From the NCBI GenBank assembly GCA_030693065.1, contig JAUYBL010000034.1, forward strand, positions 29,285 to 93,284: DNA of 64,000 nucleotides, read 5' to 3'. Every line of letters begins with the position of its first letter. Within the stretch, counting starts at the first letter, position 1. The position numbers and the translations under genes were made by a program. The notes under the pieces were generated by a model, which searched no databases, was not told the DNA's origin, and saw only the letters and a list, made by a program, of their open reading frames with translations. The stretch is from Methylococcaceae bacterium (lineage in GTDB: Bacteria > Pseudomonadota > Gammaproteobacteria > Methylococcales > Methylomonadaceae). Positions 25,980-35,753 of this stretch are shown in pieces.

Positions 25980-28542
25980 CTGCTAATTTCGGCGCGGCTT
26001 TAACCCGGACATCTTTGCGCAGCAACTCGGCAAACTCATCAGCCGGCAGCGGCCGACTTTTAAAATAACCTTGATATAAATCGCAGCCTTGTACTTGCAA
26101 AAAGGCGAATTGCTCTAGCGTTTCAACACCTTCTGCCAGCACTTTAAAACCTAATATATGGCCCATGGCTAAAATGGTAGCAGTGATTTCCATATCATCC
26201 TGATGGTGCGGAATGTCATCGATAAAACTCTTATCGATTTTTAAAACATCCAACGGAAAATGTTTTAGATGCGCCAACGATGAATAGCCGGTGCCAAAAT
26301 CATCAATCGCCAGGCGTATGCCTTGCGCACGTAAATCCTTTAACAGATTGACCGTGTGTTGCTGATGATTCATCAAACCGGTTTCGGTTAATTCCAACTC
26401 CAGCTGCTTGGCCGGGAAACCGGTCTCAGTCAGTATGGTCTCAACCAATTTGCTCATGTTGCCGCGTTGAATCTGTTGTGGCGACACGTTAACCGCCAAG
26501 GATAGCTTCGGCAAGCCCGCGTCCATCCAAGCCTTGCCTTGGCGACAGGTTTCGCGCAACACCCATTCGCCTATTGCCATAATAAGTCCGGTTTCTTCGG
26601 CCAAGGGGATAAACCGCAACGGCGGAATCAGACCTTCAATAGGATCTTGCCAGCGCACTAACGCTTCTGCGCCGACAATCAGTCCCGAATTCATATCCAC
26701 TTGCGGCTGGTAATAAACCCGCAGCTCATTCTGTAAAATGGCCCGGCGTAATCTGGCTTCCATATCAATACGTAGACGCGCTGCGACGGTCAATTCATCT
26801 GAGAAGTAAGAAAACCGATTCCGCCCAGCCGCCTTGGAATGATAAAGCGCTGTGTCGGCTTGTTGCAGTAATATTTCCGGATTGTCACCATGCTGCGGAT
26901 ACAAGCTGATGCCGATACTGACACCAATTCGTACTTCGCCGACACCAGGCAACTGCCAAGGTTCGCTTAAATCTTCAATAATCGCCTCGGCAACTCGCGC
27001 CGCATCATCTTCATGGGCAAGATCTTCAAGCAATACCGTAAATTCGTCACCACCCAAGCGCGCCACCATATCCACGCCACGCAAGCGCGAAGCTAAGCGC
27101 TCCGCCACTTGTTGCAGTAATTGATCGCCCAGCAAATGGCCAAAGCTATCATTGACATGTTTAAAGCCATCCAAATCCAGCATTAATAAGGCAAGCTGCT
27201 TACCTTCTCGGTGCGCCATTTCGATGGCATGCTCCAGACTATGAAACAACAATACCCGATTGGGCAAAGCGGTTAGCGGATCATGCATTGCATTAAAGGT
27301 AAGCTGATCTTCAGACGCTTTTTGTTTGGTAATATCAGAAAAGACCGCGACATATTCCGTCACTTGGCCGAGTTGATTATGTACTGCGCTGATGCTTAAA
27401 AACTCCGGGTATTCTTGACCGTTTTTGCGCCGATTCCATATCTCGCCCTGCCAATAACCAATGCTATTAATCTGTTGCCACATGGTCCGGTAAAAATCCT
27501 GATTTTGTCGACCGGAACTTAAAAAACGTGGATTTTGCCCAAGAACTTCATCTTCGCTATAGCCCGTAATCGCTGTAAAAGCATGATTGACTCTGATGAC
27601 ATTAGATTGAGCGTCAGTGATTAAAAAGCCCTCAGTACTCTGCTCAAATACCTTTGCCGCCAGTTTAAGCTGAACCTCACCGCGCTTGAATTCAGAAAAA
27701 TAAGTGGCCAACGCCATGCCTGCCACTGACAAACTCACTATATATAACCAATAATTGGTCAACTCGGTCGTTTTGATGTCATCGGCAAAATAGCCCACGC
27801 CCTCGATAGCGCCCAGCAAAGCCTGAACTGCCACCAACATGACGACGATCAGCGTGCCGTGAATTCCTAAGCGAACAGCCACCCAGGTAACAAACAAAAA
27901 CATTAACGACCCTTTGGCAACCAAGCCAACAAATTCATATAGCCAGCCCAGAAATACCACTTGCCCCATTAACGCTATCAACGAGATGGTCGCAACAATT
28001 TCAAGTATTCGCTTAGTACCGCGCCAGTCATCCGGAAATTTTCGCCAAATAAGCAGTGATGGCGTAATCAGCATAATTCCTAAGGTATCGCCCATCCACC
28101 ATTGCGCCAAACTATGCAGGTAACTTTGTTCGCTGATAAATCCATATATCAGTAAACTACTGACACCAATAATGGCCGCAATCGTGCTACCGACACCAGC
28201 CGCAACAATAAATTGCAGATAGCTTCGTAATGTCGTTAAGTGTGAAGGAAGCTTACCTTGCCTGTTGATTAGACAAACAACTGCCATCGCTTCCAAAGTA
28301 CTGCCGAGCGCCATCGCTGCAGCCGCCGTTAACGGTTTGTTTAATAAAATATACGTCAGCAGTGATCCGAAAAATATTGACAACGCATATCGCTGTCCAC
28401 CAATCAAAAGTGCGGCTACCGCAAAGCCACTGGCAGGCCATACAATGGTAATAAAATCGACAGGTGCATACACTACTGCTGACCAAGCAAGCAGTGCATA
28501 AAGTAAGGCAACGATCCCTGTCATTAGTATATTTAGCAACAT
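25969..28542 (-). CDS. MASE1-PAS-GGDEF-EAL c-di-GMP signalling protein
   Basis: An 857-residue inner-membrane sensor. A MASE1-type region of about eight helices (1-285) is followed by a PAS domain (about 292-410, FLITDAQSNVIRVNHAFTAITG). The GGDEF domain has an intact GGDEF (497-501) and an upstream RGVD inhibitory site (488-491), and the EAL domain has an intact EAL (626-628). Both cyclase and phosphodiesterase motifs are preserved, so it could make or break c-di-GMP, switched by the sensor domains. It is transcribed towards cyaA with an 11-base overlap and is divergent from a PilZ gene, so second-messenger genes are clustered here. Confidence 0.93.
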   Translation of the reverse strand: MLLNILMTGIVALLYALLAWSAVVYAPVDFITIVWPASGFAVAALLIGGQRYALSIFFGSLLTYILLNKPLTAAAAMALGSTLEAMAVVCLINRQGKLPSHLTTLRSYLQFIVAAGVGSTIAAIIGVSSLLIYGFISEQSYLHSLAQWWMGDTLGIMLITPSLLIWRKFPDDWRGTKRILEIVATISLIALMGQVVFLGWLYEFVGLVAKGSLMFLFVTWVAVRLGIHGTLIVVMLVAVQALLGAIEGVGYFADDIKTTELTNYWLYIVSLSVAGMALATYFSEFKRGEVQLKLAAKVFEQSTEGFLITDAQSNVIRVNHAFTAITGYSEDEVLGQNPRFLSSGRQNQDFYRTMWQQINSIGYWQGEIWNRRKNGQEYPEFLSISAVHNQLGQVTEYVAVFSDITKQKASEDQLTFNAMHDPLTALPNRVLLFHSLEHAIEMAHREGKQLALLMLDLDGFKHVNDSFGHLLGDQLLQQVAERLASRLRGVDMVARLGGDEFTVLLEDLAHEDDAARVAEAIIEDLSEPWQLPGVGEVRIGVSIGISLYPQHGDNPEILLQQADTALYHSKAAGRNRFSYFSDELTVAARLRIDMEARLRRAILQNELRVYYQPQVDMNSGLIVGAEALVRWQDPIEGLIPPLRFIPLAEETGLIMAIGEWVLRETCRQGKAWMDAGLPKLSLAVNVSPQQIQRGNMSKLVETILTETGFPAKQLELELTETGLMNHQQHTVNLLKDLRAQGIRLAIDDFGTGYSSLAHLKHFPLDVLKIDKSFIDDIPHHQDDMEITATILAMGHILGFKVLAEGVETLEQFAFLQVQGCDLYQGYFKSRPLPADEFAELLRKDVRVKAAPKLAVSY

Positions 28543-28695
28543 TTGTTATCTAAGTCTGTCGTGTTCATTGCTGTCAGATTAATTGTACGTAGATGCTTAC
28601 GTGATTGGCGAGTATAGACCACAACTTTAAATCACACCGTCGTAGTCGGTAATTTTTGCCTATACTACAAAAGGACTTAATCCGTAGGGTTTATT

Positions 28696-29034
28696 ATGAA
28701 TATCGATCAACGCCAATATGCACGCTTTAATCCTGAGGGTTTGGTGGCACATGTAACTCTGGAGAACGAGGCACTGGATCAGGTTTATGTTAATGGCGAA
28801 GTTATTAATATAAGTCACAGCGGAATTCGTTTAAAACTTACTGAGCCATTACAGGCACACGTTAACGACAAAATAAAAATACAGCTCATTTTGCCTGAGT
28901 CTGGTATTCCGCTGACCATTCGCGGCATCATCAAACATGAAATTGCAGATAACGAATTTGGTTTGCACTATGAAAATCCACCCAGCAAAAATGACTATGA
29001 AGACATCATTCTTGAATGCTTTAAAGTCGCTTGA
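28696..29034 (+). CDS. PilZ-domain c-di-GMP receptor
   Basis: A 112-residue single-domain PilZ protein. The c-di-GMP contact motifs are visible: RQYAR (residues 6-10, the RxxxR motif) and NISHSG (the D/NxSxxG motif), so ligand binding is expected. It would act as a small adaptor, commonly for pili, motility or exopolysaccharide. It lies divergent from the GGDEF-EAL gene, an arrangement that fits a local signal-and-receptor pair. It is followed by the gap gene after about 120 bases. Confidence 0.9.
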   Translation: MNIDQRQYARFNPEGLVAHVTLENEALDQVYVNGEVINISHSGIRLKLTEPLQAHVNDKIKIQLILPESGIPLTIRGIIKHEIADNEFGLHYENPPSKNDYEDIILECFKVA

Positions 29035-29153
29035 CCATAACCCTATGCACCATCGCCTATTAGACTAATCGCCTTAGCTTTTGCTATAGTCAGAACCTCA
29101 GCGGGTGGTCGTTAGTACCTGTTTCGTTTTAAAACTTCAATCTGGAAATAATT

Positions 29154-30167
29154 ATGTCTATCAAAGTCGCAATCAATGGTTATGGTCGCATTGGCCGCAA
29201 TATCGTTCGTGCCTTGTATGAATCTGGTCGCACTAATGAATTTCAAATCGTTGCTATCAATGATTTAGGTGATTCACAAACCAACGCTCATCTGACCCAA
29301 TATGACACGGTACACGGAAAATTTCCTTTTGAAGTCAGCGTCGACGGCGATTACATTGTTATCAATGGCGACAAAATTCGGGTATTTTCCGAGCGCGATC
29401 CGTCCAAATTGCCATGGGCTGATTTAGATATTGATGTCGTGCATGAATGTACCGGCTTGTTTACCAGCAAAGCCAAAGCCTCTGCGCATATCGCAGCAGG
29501 CGCCAAGAAAGTGTTAATTTCTGCTCCAGGCGGCAATGATGTCGACGCCACTATTGTCTTTGGCGTCAACCACGATGTCCTAAAAGCAACTGACACAGTT
29601 ATATCCAACGCCTCCTGCACCACCAACTGTCTAGCTCCGCTGGTTAAGCCTCTGCATGATGTCATTGGCGTTGAGCACGGTTTAATGACCACCATTCACT
29701 CTTATACCAACGACCAAGTCCTGACCGACGTTTACCACAGTGATTTACGTCGCGCCCGGTCAGCGACTCACTCAATGATCCCAACTAAAACCGGTGCGGC
29801 CGCGGCTGTTGGCTTGGTGTTGCCGGAATTGGCGGGAAAACTGGATGGTTTTGCGATGCGCGTCCCGACCATCAATGTGTCAGTCGTCGACCTGACTTTT
29901 CAAGCGGCAAGAAACACCACTAAAGAAGAAATCAATAGCATTCTGGAAGCTGCTGCAGCCGGTCCTTTAAAAGGCATTTTGGACATCAATCATAAACCGT
30001 TGGTTTCCATCGACTTCAACCACAATCCGGCATCGTCAATCTACGAAGCCTCATTAACCAAAGTCATGAATGGTAACTTGGTTAAAGTATTGTCTTGGTA
30101 CGACAATGAATGGGGCTTCTCTAACCGTATGCTGGACACCACTCTGGCCTTGATTAACGCAAAATAA
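29154..30167 (+). CDS. gap: Type I glyceraldehyde-3-phosphate dehydrogenase
   Basis: A 337-residue cytoplasmic enzyme oxidising glyceraldehyde-3-phosphate with phosphorylation. It starts with the dinucleotide site [12 protein letters not shown] and has the active-site [13 protein letters not shown] with catalytic C155; the phosphate-binding segments follow. It ends [20 protein letters not shown]. The residue after the nucleotide strand (NDLGD) is compatible with NAD. Only three bases separate its stop from pyk, so the two are cotranscribed. The usual partner pgk is not between them. Confidence 0.96.
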   Translation: MSIKVAINGYGRIGRNIVRALYESGRTNEFQIVAINDLGDSQTNAHLTQYDTVHGKFPFEVSVDGDYIVINGDKIRVFSERDPSKLPWADLDIDVVHECTGLFTSKAKASAHIAAGAKKVLISAPGGNDVDATIVFGVNHDVLKATDTVISNASCTTNCLAPLVKPLHDVIGVEHGLMTTIHSYTNDQVLTDVYHSDLRRARSATHSMIPTKTGAAAAVGLVLPELAGKLDGFAMRVPTINVSVVDLTFQAARNTTKEEINSILEAAAAGPLKGILDINHKPLVSIDFNHNPASSIYEASLTKVMNGNLVKVLSWYDNEWGFSNRMLDTTLALINAK

Positions 30168-30170
30168 CTT

Positions 30171-31622
30171 ATGCAAGTCACCTCGTTAAGAAGAACCAAA
30201 ATTATAGCCACTTTGGGCCCTGCCACCGATAAACCCGGTGTGCTTGAAGCGTTGTTTGACGCTGGTGTTGACGTGGTACGCCTGAATTTTTCTCACGGCT
30301 CGGCACAGGATCACATCGATCGCGCCAATGCGATTAGGGAACTCAGCCAGCAAACCGGTCGACGTGTCGGTATCCTTGCCGATTTGCAAGGCCCAAAAAT
30401 ACGTATTGCCCGCTTTAAAAATGACAAGGTTTTTCTTAACGAAGGTCAGGATTTTGCCCTGGACATTAATCTTGATGCCAATGCCGGCGATCATGCGCAA
30501 GTAGGCATTACCTACGAACCCTTGGCGTTGGAAGTTAAACCCGGTAGTCGGCTCTTGCTTGATGATGGTCGTATAGTGCTGGATGTAGTTAATGTCGAAA
30601 ACATGCGGGTCAATTGCATTGTGGTGGTCGGCGGTGACTTATCTAACAACAAGGGCATTAATTTGATGGGCGGCGGTCTTTCTGCCAAGGCATTGACCGA
30701 CAAAGACCGAGCCGACATTAAAACCATTGCTGAAATTGGCTGTGATTATGTCGCCGTCTCATTTCCTCGCTCTGCTGAAGATCTGAACGAAGCGCGTCGG
30801 TTACTGCTCGATGAGGGCTGTGACGCTGGTATCGTTGCTAAAGTCGAACGCGCGGAAGCATTGGATGTGATGGACGAAATCATCCTGGCGTCCGATGCGG
30901 TAATGGTAGCTCGCGGCGACTTGGGGGTGGAAATCGGTGATGCCAATCTGCCGGCGGTACAAAAGCATTTGATCAAACGTGCCCGGCAACTTAATCGTGT
31001 CGCCATCACCGCTACACAAATGATGGAATCGATGATCGATAATCCTATTCCAACCCGCGCCGAAGTCTTTGATGTCGCTAACGCGGTCTACGATGGCACA
31101 GATGCCATCATGCTTTCTGCAGAAACTGCGTCAGGAAAACATCCGGTTAAAGCGGTAGAAGCGATGCATCGCATTTGTATTGAGGCTGAAAAACAACCGG
31201 TGGTGCGTGTTTCTGACCATCGCAACGCACTGCAATTTGAACGTGTTGATGAAGCCATTGCCATGTCGGCAATGTATTTAGCAAATCACACCAAAATCCG
31301 CGGCATTGCGGCGATTACTCAGTCGGGAGCTACCGTATTGTGGATGTCCCGAATCAGCTCCGGCATCCCCATTTTCGCCTTCAGCTGCGAAGAAAAAACC
31401 TTGGGAAAGGTGACACTATACCGAGGCGTTTTCCCGGTGTATTTCACCTATGCCGAGCAAGATCATGTTGAGGTAAATCAAAACATTGTCGCAGAATTGC
31501 GCCGCTGGAACCGCGCCAAAGAAGGTGACAAATTCATCATCACCAAAGGCGATTTAACCGGGGTCAAAGGCGGCACCAATGCCTTAAAAGTAGTCACCGT
31601 TGGTGAAGGTTTAACACCTTAA
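30171..31622 (+). CDS. pyk: Pyruvate kinase
   Basis: A 483-residue enzyme that makes pyruvate and ATP from phosphoenolpyruvate. It starts [14 protein letters not shown]; the metal and phosphate sites appear in LNFSHGS and [13 protein letters not shown]. The signature region [19 protein letters not shown] is followed by [18 protein letters not shown]. The C-terminal allosteric domain (about 340-483) is complete. It lies three bases after gap and is convergent with the LysR-family gene, leaving seven bases between stops. Confidence 0.96.
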   Translation: MQVTSLRRTKIIATLGPATDKPGVLEALFDAGVDVVRLNFSHGSAQDHIDRANAIRELSQQTGRRVGILADLQGPKIRIARFKNDKVFLNEGQDFALDINLDANAGDHAQVGITYEPLALEVKPGSRLLLDDGRIVLDVVNVENMRVNCIVVVGGDLSNNKGINLMGGGLSAKALTDKDRADIKTIAEIGCDYVAVSFPRSAEDLNEARRLLLDEGCDAGIVAKVERAEALDVMDEIILASDAVMVARGDLGVEIGDANLPAVQKHLIKRARQLNRVAITATQMMESMIDNPIPTRAEVFDVANAVYDGTDAIMLSAETASGKHPVKAVEAMHRICIEAEKQPVVRVSDHRNALQFERVDEAIAMSAMYLANHTKIRGIAAITQSGATVLWMSRISSGIPIFAFSCEEKTLGKVTLYRGVFPVYFTYAEQDHVEVNQNIVAELRRWNRAKEGDKFIITKGDLTGVKGGTNALKVVTVGEGLTP

Positions 31623-31629
31623 CCTTTAC

Positions 31630-32535
31630 TCACGGCAAACGCACATACTGGAGCTTTTCCTTACGTACAAACGCCTCGAACGCAGTCCCAACTGCTGACA
31701 GGCGTTTACCTTCCCGACGGACCATGTACCATTTCCTGACCAAAGGAAAAAATTGCACGTCCAACACAATCAACCGCCCGGCTTTCACTTCATTATCAAT
31801 AGTGTGCTGGGACACAATCCCAAGCCCTAAGCCCTCTTCCACGCCCAGCTTAATCGCACCATTGTTGTTCAACTCCATATTGGCAAAAATTTTCATGCCC
31901 TTTTCGGCAAAAAATCGCTCGGCGGAAGTACGTGTACCTGAGCCTTGCTCACGCATCAAAAATGTCTCAGTTTTTAATTCATCCAGAGAAATAGCTTTTC
32001 TGTCTTTTAAATGATGTTCGGGATGGGCGATTACTACCAGAGGATTGTCCAACAATGGCTCAGAGACCAAACCAACACCTTCTGGCGGCTCGCCCATTAA
32101 CACCACATCGGTTTCATTGTTCTCCAGCAAGCCAAGCAGACCTTTTTGATTGGTGACTTTTAAATTCACGTTCACATTGGGAAATTGCTTACAAAAGCCC
32201 CCCAGCAAACGGATGGCAAAATACTGTACCGTACTGGCCACGGACACTAATAACCTGCCACCCTCCGGGCCTTTAATTTCATCGAATATACGTTCTGCCT
32301 CCGATAATCGATTAGTAATTTCTCTACTGACTCGATACATGTGCTCGCCAGCTTGGGTCAAATAAATTTTTCGCCCCAATCGTTCAAACAGAGCCAAGCC
32401 GACCATCTCTTCGATTTGCTTAATTTGCATGGATACCGCTGGCTGGGTCAAAAAAAGCTCTTCTGCAGCCCGCGTAAAACTTAAATGCCTCGCCACCATT
32501 TCAAATACTTGTAGCTGTCTAATTGTTACATTCAC
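31630..32535 (-). CDS. LysR-family regulator, CbbR-like
   Basis: A 301-residue transcription factor. The N-terminal winged helix (residues 1-60) reads VTIRQLQVFEMVARHLSFTRAAEELFLTQPAVSMQIKQIE in pattern, split here as the LysR helix-turn-helix. A periplasmic-binding-protein-like effector domain follows (about 90-295). Similarity of pattern is to CbbR/CysB-type members that control carbon-fixation or central-carbon genes. It is divergent from fba with a 188-base gap containing TTCAG repeats, so fba control is likely. CbbR assignment is inference; no cbb genes are in the window. Confidence 0.85.
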   Translation of the reverse strand: MNVTIRQLQVFEMVARHLSFTRAAEELFLTQPAVSMQIKQIEEMVGLALFERLGRKIYLTQAGEHMYRVSREITNRLSEAERIFDEIKGPEGGRLLVSVASTVQYFAIRLLGGFCKQFPNVNVNLKVTNQKGLLGLLENNETDVVLMGEPPEGVGLVSEPLLDNPLVVIAHPEHHLKDRKAISLDELKTETFLMREQGSGTRTSAERFFAEKGMKIFANMELNNNGAIKLGVEEGLGLGIVSQHTIDNEVKAGRLIVLDVQFFPLVRKWYMVRREGKRLSAVGTAFEAFVRKEKLQYVRLP

Positions 32536-32548
32536 AACATGCTCCCCA

Positions 32549-32619
32549 TTCAGTTATAAGGTTTCAGTCTACCTCGCTCAACTTCTATTTAATCGGCGTT
32601 GAATACTGAAATCATTCAG
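32549..32619. promoter_or_regulatory. Candidate LysR operator between the regulator and fba
   Basis: The motif TTCAG occurs at 32549-32553 and 32563-32567, and again in the inverted pair CTGAA-ATCA-TTCAG at 32606-32619. Spaced dyads of this kind in a divergent LysR intergenic region are typical operators. No experiment supports it. Confidence 0.4.
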
Positions 32620-32723
32620 CAAAATGCCCGGAAAATTACTGCACCAGCGCGCGCCTACCATGCAATAATGCCTGCCAATTTCTGTATCTTATCCAACAAC
32701 TCCACATCAACAGGACTTACGAT

Positions 32724-33803
32724 ATGCCACAAAAAATTTCCGATGTCGTTAAACCCGGCGTAGTGACAGGCGACGACGTACAAAAAATATTTGCCCTCTG
32801 TAAAGCCGGTCAATTTGCTCTGCCCGCGGTTAATGTGGTCAATACCGACTCCATCAATGCAGTGCTGGAAGCTGCCGCGAAAGCTCAATCTGCCGTGATT
32901 ATCCAGTTTTCCAACGGCGGCGCGCAATTTGTTGCCGGTAAAGGCTTAAAACTGGAAGGCCAACAAGCCGCTATTCTCGGTGCAATCTCCGGCGCCCAGC
33001 ATGTCCACACTGTGGCCAAAGCTTACGGTGTGCCGGTTATTTTGCATACTGATCACGCGGCTAAAAAACTATTACCTTGGATAGATGGTCTGCTAGACGC
33101 AGGCGAAAAGCATTTTGCTGAAACCGGCACACCGCTATTTAGCTCACACATGCTGGATCTGTCCGAAGAAAGCCTGCACGAAAATATCGAGATTTCAGGA
33201 AGATATTTGGAAAGACTGTCCAAGCTGGGTATGACCCTGGAAATTGAACTAGGTTGCACTGGCGGCGAAGAAGATGGCGTCGACAACAGCCACTTAGACA
33301 CCTCGTCGTTATACACACAGCCAGAAGATGTTGCTTATGCCTATGACACATTGCGCAAAATCAGTAACCGCTTCACCATTGCCGCATCGTTCGGCAATGT
33401 GCATGGCGTATACAAGCCGGGCAACGTTAAGCTTACTCCAACTATATTGGCCGACTCACAACAACATGTCTCGGAAAAATTCGGCGTTCCGACCAACGCT
33501 TTGGATTTTGTCTTCCACGGTGGCTCAGGTTCGTCGGCAGCGGAAATCAAGGAATCTATCAGTTACGGCGTCGTAAAAATGAACATAGACACCGATACTC
33601 AATGGGCCAGCTGGGCGGGCGTGATGGACTACTACAAACAACATGAAGCCTATCTGCAAGGCCAAATCGGCAACCCCGATGGTGACGACAAGCCCAACAA
33701 AAAATATTACGACCCTCGCGTCTGGCAACGTGCCAGCCAATTAAGCATGATCGCCCGTCTGGAACAAGCATTTCAGGAATTAAACGCAGTTAACACGCTA
33801 TAA
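32724..33803 (+). CDS. fba: Class II fructose-bisphosphate aldolase
   Basis: A 359-residue enzyme, the same length as E. coli FbaA, that cleaves fructose-1,6-bisphosphate into triose phosphates (or the reverse in gluconeogenesis and ribulose-monophosphate or Calvin cycles). The metal site starts at VILHTDHAA (H108, D110, H111), the glycine-rich HGGSGSS phosphate loop is present, and the C-terminus is the long FbaA type. It has AGGA before the ATG and is followed by a strong terminator. It is divergent from the LysR gene that probably regulates it. Confidence 0.96.
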   Translation: MPQKISDVVKPGVVTGDDVQKIFALCKAGQFALPAVNVVNTDSINAVLEAAAKAQSAVIIQFSNGGAQFVAGKGLKLEGQQAAILGAISGAQHVHTVAKAYGVPVILHTDHAAKKLLPWIDGLLDAGEKHFAETGTPLFSSHMLDLSEESLHENIEISGRYLERLSKLGMTLEIELGCTGGEEDGVDNSHLDTSSLYTQPEDVAYAYDTLRKISNRFTIAASFGNVHGVYKPGNVKLTPTILADSQQHVSEKFGVPTNALDFVFHGGSGSSAAEIKESISYGVVKMNIDTDTQWASWAGVMDYYKQHEAYLQGQIGNPDGDDKPNKKYYDPRVWQRASQLSMIARLEQAFQELNAVNTL

Positions 33804-33819
33804 CCAAAACGCCAGATAC

Positions 33820-33857
33820 AAAAAGGCCCGAAAGTCATACGACTTTCGGGCCTTTTT
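33820..33857. terminator. Bidirectional intrinsic terminator between fba and csp
   Basis: A perfect 12-bp stem GGCCCGAAAGTC / GACTTTCGGGCC with loop ATAC is flanked by five A residues on the left and five T residues on the right. It can therefore end transcripts of both convergent genes. Confidence 0.95.
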
Positions 33858-33878
33858 GTAAACAACAGCTAAATAAAA

Positions 33879-34088
33879 CTACTGAGGATTTACGTTTTCA
33901 GCTTGTGGGCCTTTTTGACCTTGAGTTACTTCCATAGTAACGCGCTGGCCTTCACGTAAAGTTTTGCGGCCGGAACCGTTAATAGCGCTGTGGTGAACGA
34001 AAACATCTTTTCCACCTTCTTGCTCAATAAATCCAAAACCTTTTTCATCATTGAACCACTTAACGGTACCTACAACTTGCTCTGACAT
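33879..34088 (-). CDS. Cold-shock domain protein (CspA family)
   Basis: A 69-residue single-stranded nucleic-acid-binding OB-fold protein. Both RNA-binding motifs are present: KGFGFIEQ (RNP1) and VFVHHSAI (RNP2), and the start [14 protein letters not shown] is typical. Whether it is cold-induced cannot be told from sequence. The region upstream has a possible -10 (TAGAAT, minus strand, 34164-34169) and small hairpins. It lies directly downstream of the injection-system operon on the same strand with no intrinsic terminator seen between, so read-through from the operon is possible. Confidence 0.95.
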   Translation of the reverse strand: MSEQVVGTVKWFNDEKGFGFIEQEGGKDVFVHHSAINGSGRKTLREGQRVTMEVTQGQKGPQAENVNPQ

Positions 34089-34188
34089 ATCACACTCTTA
34101 ACTTAAAAAAATCACCGGCTTAAGCCAGCTTTACAATCCCAGTTCCGTTAAAGAACCGGCTCTATTCTACAGCGTTTCGATGTTATCA

Positions 34189-34374
34189 CTAAACCACCAA
34201 CCTAGGAACACTAATTTCGTATTTTCCAGGTTTACCGCTGTAGCATCTGCACCGAGAATACAAGCATTCGGGCAAATTCATACCATCTGATGCCTTAAAC
34301 TCATCAAAGCAACAGACATCAATCTCACATTTTCCAGCATTACAATTATCCAAACGACAACACTTTATCCCCAG
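34189..34374 (-). CDS. Possible Cys-rich micro-gene after the eCIS operon
   Basis: A 61-codon open frame on the operon strand, beginning 15 bases after the DUF6519 stop, is strikingly cysteine-rich (nine Cys, in patterns such as IKCCRLDNCNAGKC, EIDVCCFDEF and RCRCYSG). No ATG begins it; the nearest starts are CTG at 34374 or TTG at 34353, the latter with GGGGA about 15 bases upstream. It may be a small gene, the remnant of one, or chance. I do not recognise the sequence. Confidence 0.25.
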   Translation of the reverse strand: MGIKCCRLDNCNAGKCEIDVCCFDEFKASDGMNLPECLYSRCRCYSGKPGKYEISVPRLVV

Positions 34375-34388
34375 TTATTTTCTATTTA

Positions 34389-35729
34389 TTAAACCCGCTG
34401 CCTTAACGGTTTAATTTTCCAACGAAAATCATCCACAAACGCCACTTTATCACTGGCAATTTTAATCAAGGCCAATGGCGCGTAATGATGCTGCACACCT
34501 TGCGGCGGCAAAGCTTCAGGATTCCCTACAGGCCCCGGCCATTCTACATCGCCTGTCGCTACCCGAACCGGGATTAACCAGTAATCGCCGCTGCGATATT
34601 GATTTTTTGCGGCTGCCGGTTGTTGAAATTGAATCTGTACGCCATCGGCCAGTATTTCCCACTCATTGTTTTTTTCTGTGATGATTTTTGGCTCAGCCTC
34701 CCATAAGCGCGCTTTGGTCGGCCAAATTTCACCTTTCGGCACAGCGACTTTTGGCGCAGGTTGATTGTCAATGTTCAACGACAATGTATCGCCATCAATG
34801 CTTTTTATTTTTACCAATGTGCCCAATTCGCCGCGCAATTCTTGACCATCGTTAGTCAATTCCAACCATTTGCCAATCGTTAAGCCTCTGACACTATCCA
34901 CAGTTAACTGCTTGTCGATAAGTTTTAAGCCGGTAACGACACTACCGTTATCCCGAGACCATTTAAAAGTGGCGAGCCCATTTTCACCGCTTTGATGAAT
35001 CTCGACGCGATAAAGCTGGTTTTCTGCACCGCGATAATTGGCTTCCGGAGAAGTTATACAAACTTCAGTAGATTTTTTCTCACCTTGCTTTGCTTGGGCT
35101 TTAAGCAAGCCTCGATATTCGGGTTGCCATTTTTTTATCCATTCCGACCATTCATTTTCCAATTTATTCCGATCTAATCCACTTGCTGCCACTTCTATTT
35201 TGATCTGCCATAAGACCTTGGCCCGCGTCGCCGTATCCGGTCCACCCAAGGCAATTTCACGAATGCTGGGGGCTTCTAAATAAGTGATATGGCGTTCCCA
35301 AACATCCACATAAAGCAAATAAATGCCATCGGCTAATTTTGTATCTATAGGCAGGGGATAATCCGGTTGGCCAGAATACGCTACAAACTTTTCATTCTCT
35401 ACAAGGATACCGTCAATGTAATAGTCGCCTTTGCCGATAAGAATGGGCGGTTTACTCTGTGCTAGTAAATCTTCCAGTTGTTTCTTTTCCTCCGTGCTAA
35501 GCGGTGGAGATAGAATCTGGGTAGGATCAACAATAATCTCAAAACCCAAATTTTCACTCGGCCCAGCGTGGGGTCCTATCAAATCTGCCGTAACTGACCG
35601 CAAGTAATGCAACAAAATCGCCGTTTGTTCATTCCAATCCGCGTCTAATTGCACGCGCCCTTGCTGCATCAATACGCGGCTGAAATGCTTGCTGACATCA
35701 AATGTCACTCTGGAAAAATCACCTTTCAT
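34389..35729 (-). CDS. DUF6519-type eCIS-associated protein
   Basis: A 446-residue protein starting MKGDFSRVTFDVSKHFSRV followed by MQQGRVQLDADWNEQ, the pattern of DUF6519 proteins found at the ends of phage-tail-like clusters. The remainder is beta-rich with no membrane segment, so it is likely an exposed structural part of the particle (baseplate periphery or fibre-like). The start is an ATG with GGAGAGC upstream. It is the last gene of the injection-system operon, 24 bases after the tail-protein-I-like gene. Exact role unknown. Confidence 0.7.
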   Translation of the reverse strand: MKGDFSRVTFDVSKHFSRVLMQQGRVQLDADWNEQTAILLHYLRSVTADLIGPHAGPSENLGFEIIVDPTQILSPPLSTEEKKQLEDLLAQSKPPILIGKGDYYIDGILVENEKFVAYSGQPDYPLPIDTKLADGIYLLYVDVWERHITYLEAPSIREIALGGPDTATRAKVLWQIKIEVAASGLDRNKLENEWSEWIKKWQPEYRGLLKAQAKQGEKKSTEVCITSPEANYRGAENQLYRVEIHQSGENGLATFKWSRDNGSVVTGLKLIDKQLTVDSVRGLTIGKWLELTNDGQELRGELGTLVKIKSIDGDTLSLNIDNQPAPKVAVPKGEIWPTKARLWEAEPKIITEKNNEWEILADGVQIQFQQPAAAKNQYRSGDYWLIPVRVATGDVEWPGPVGNPEALPPQGVQHHYAPLALIKIASDKVAFVDDFRWKIKPLRQRV

Positions 35730-35753
35730 GCTGCTCTCCTGGTTATTAATTTG

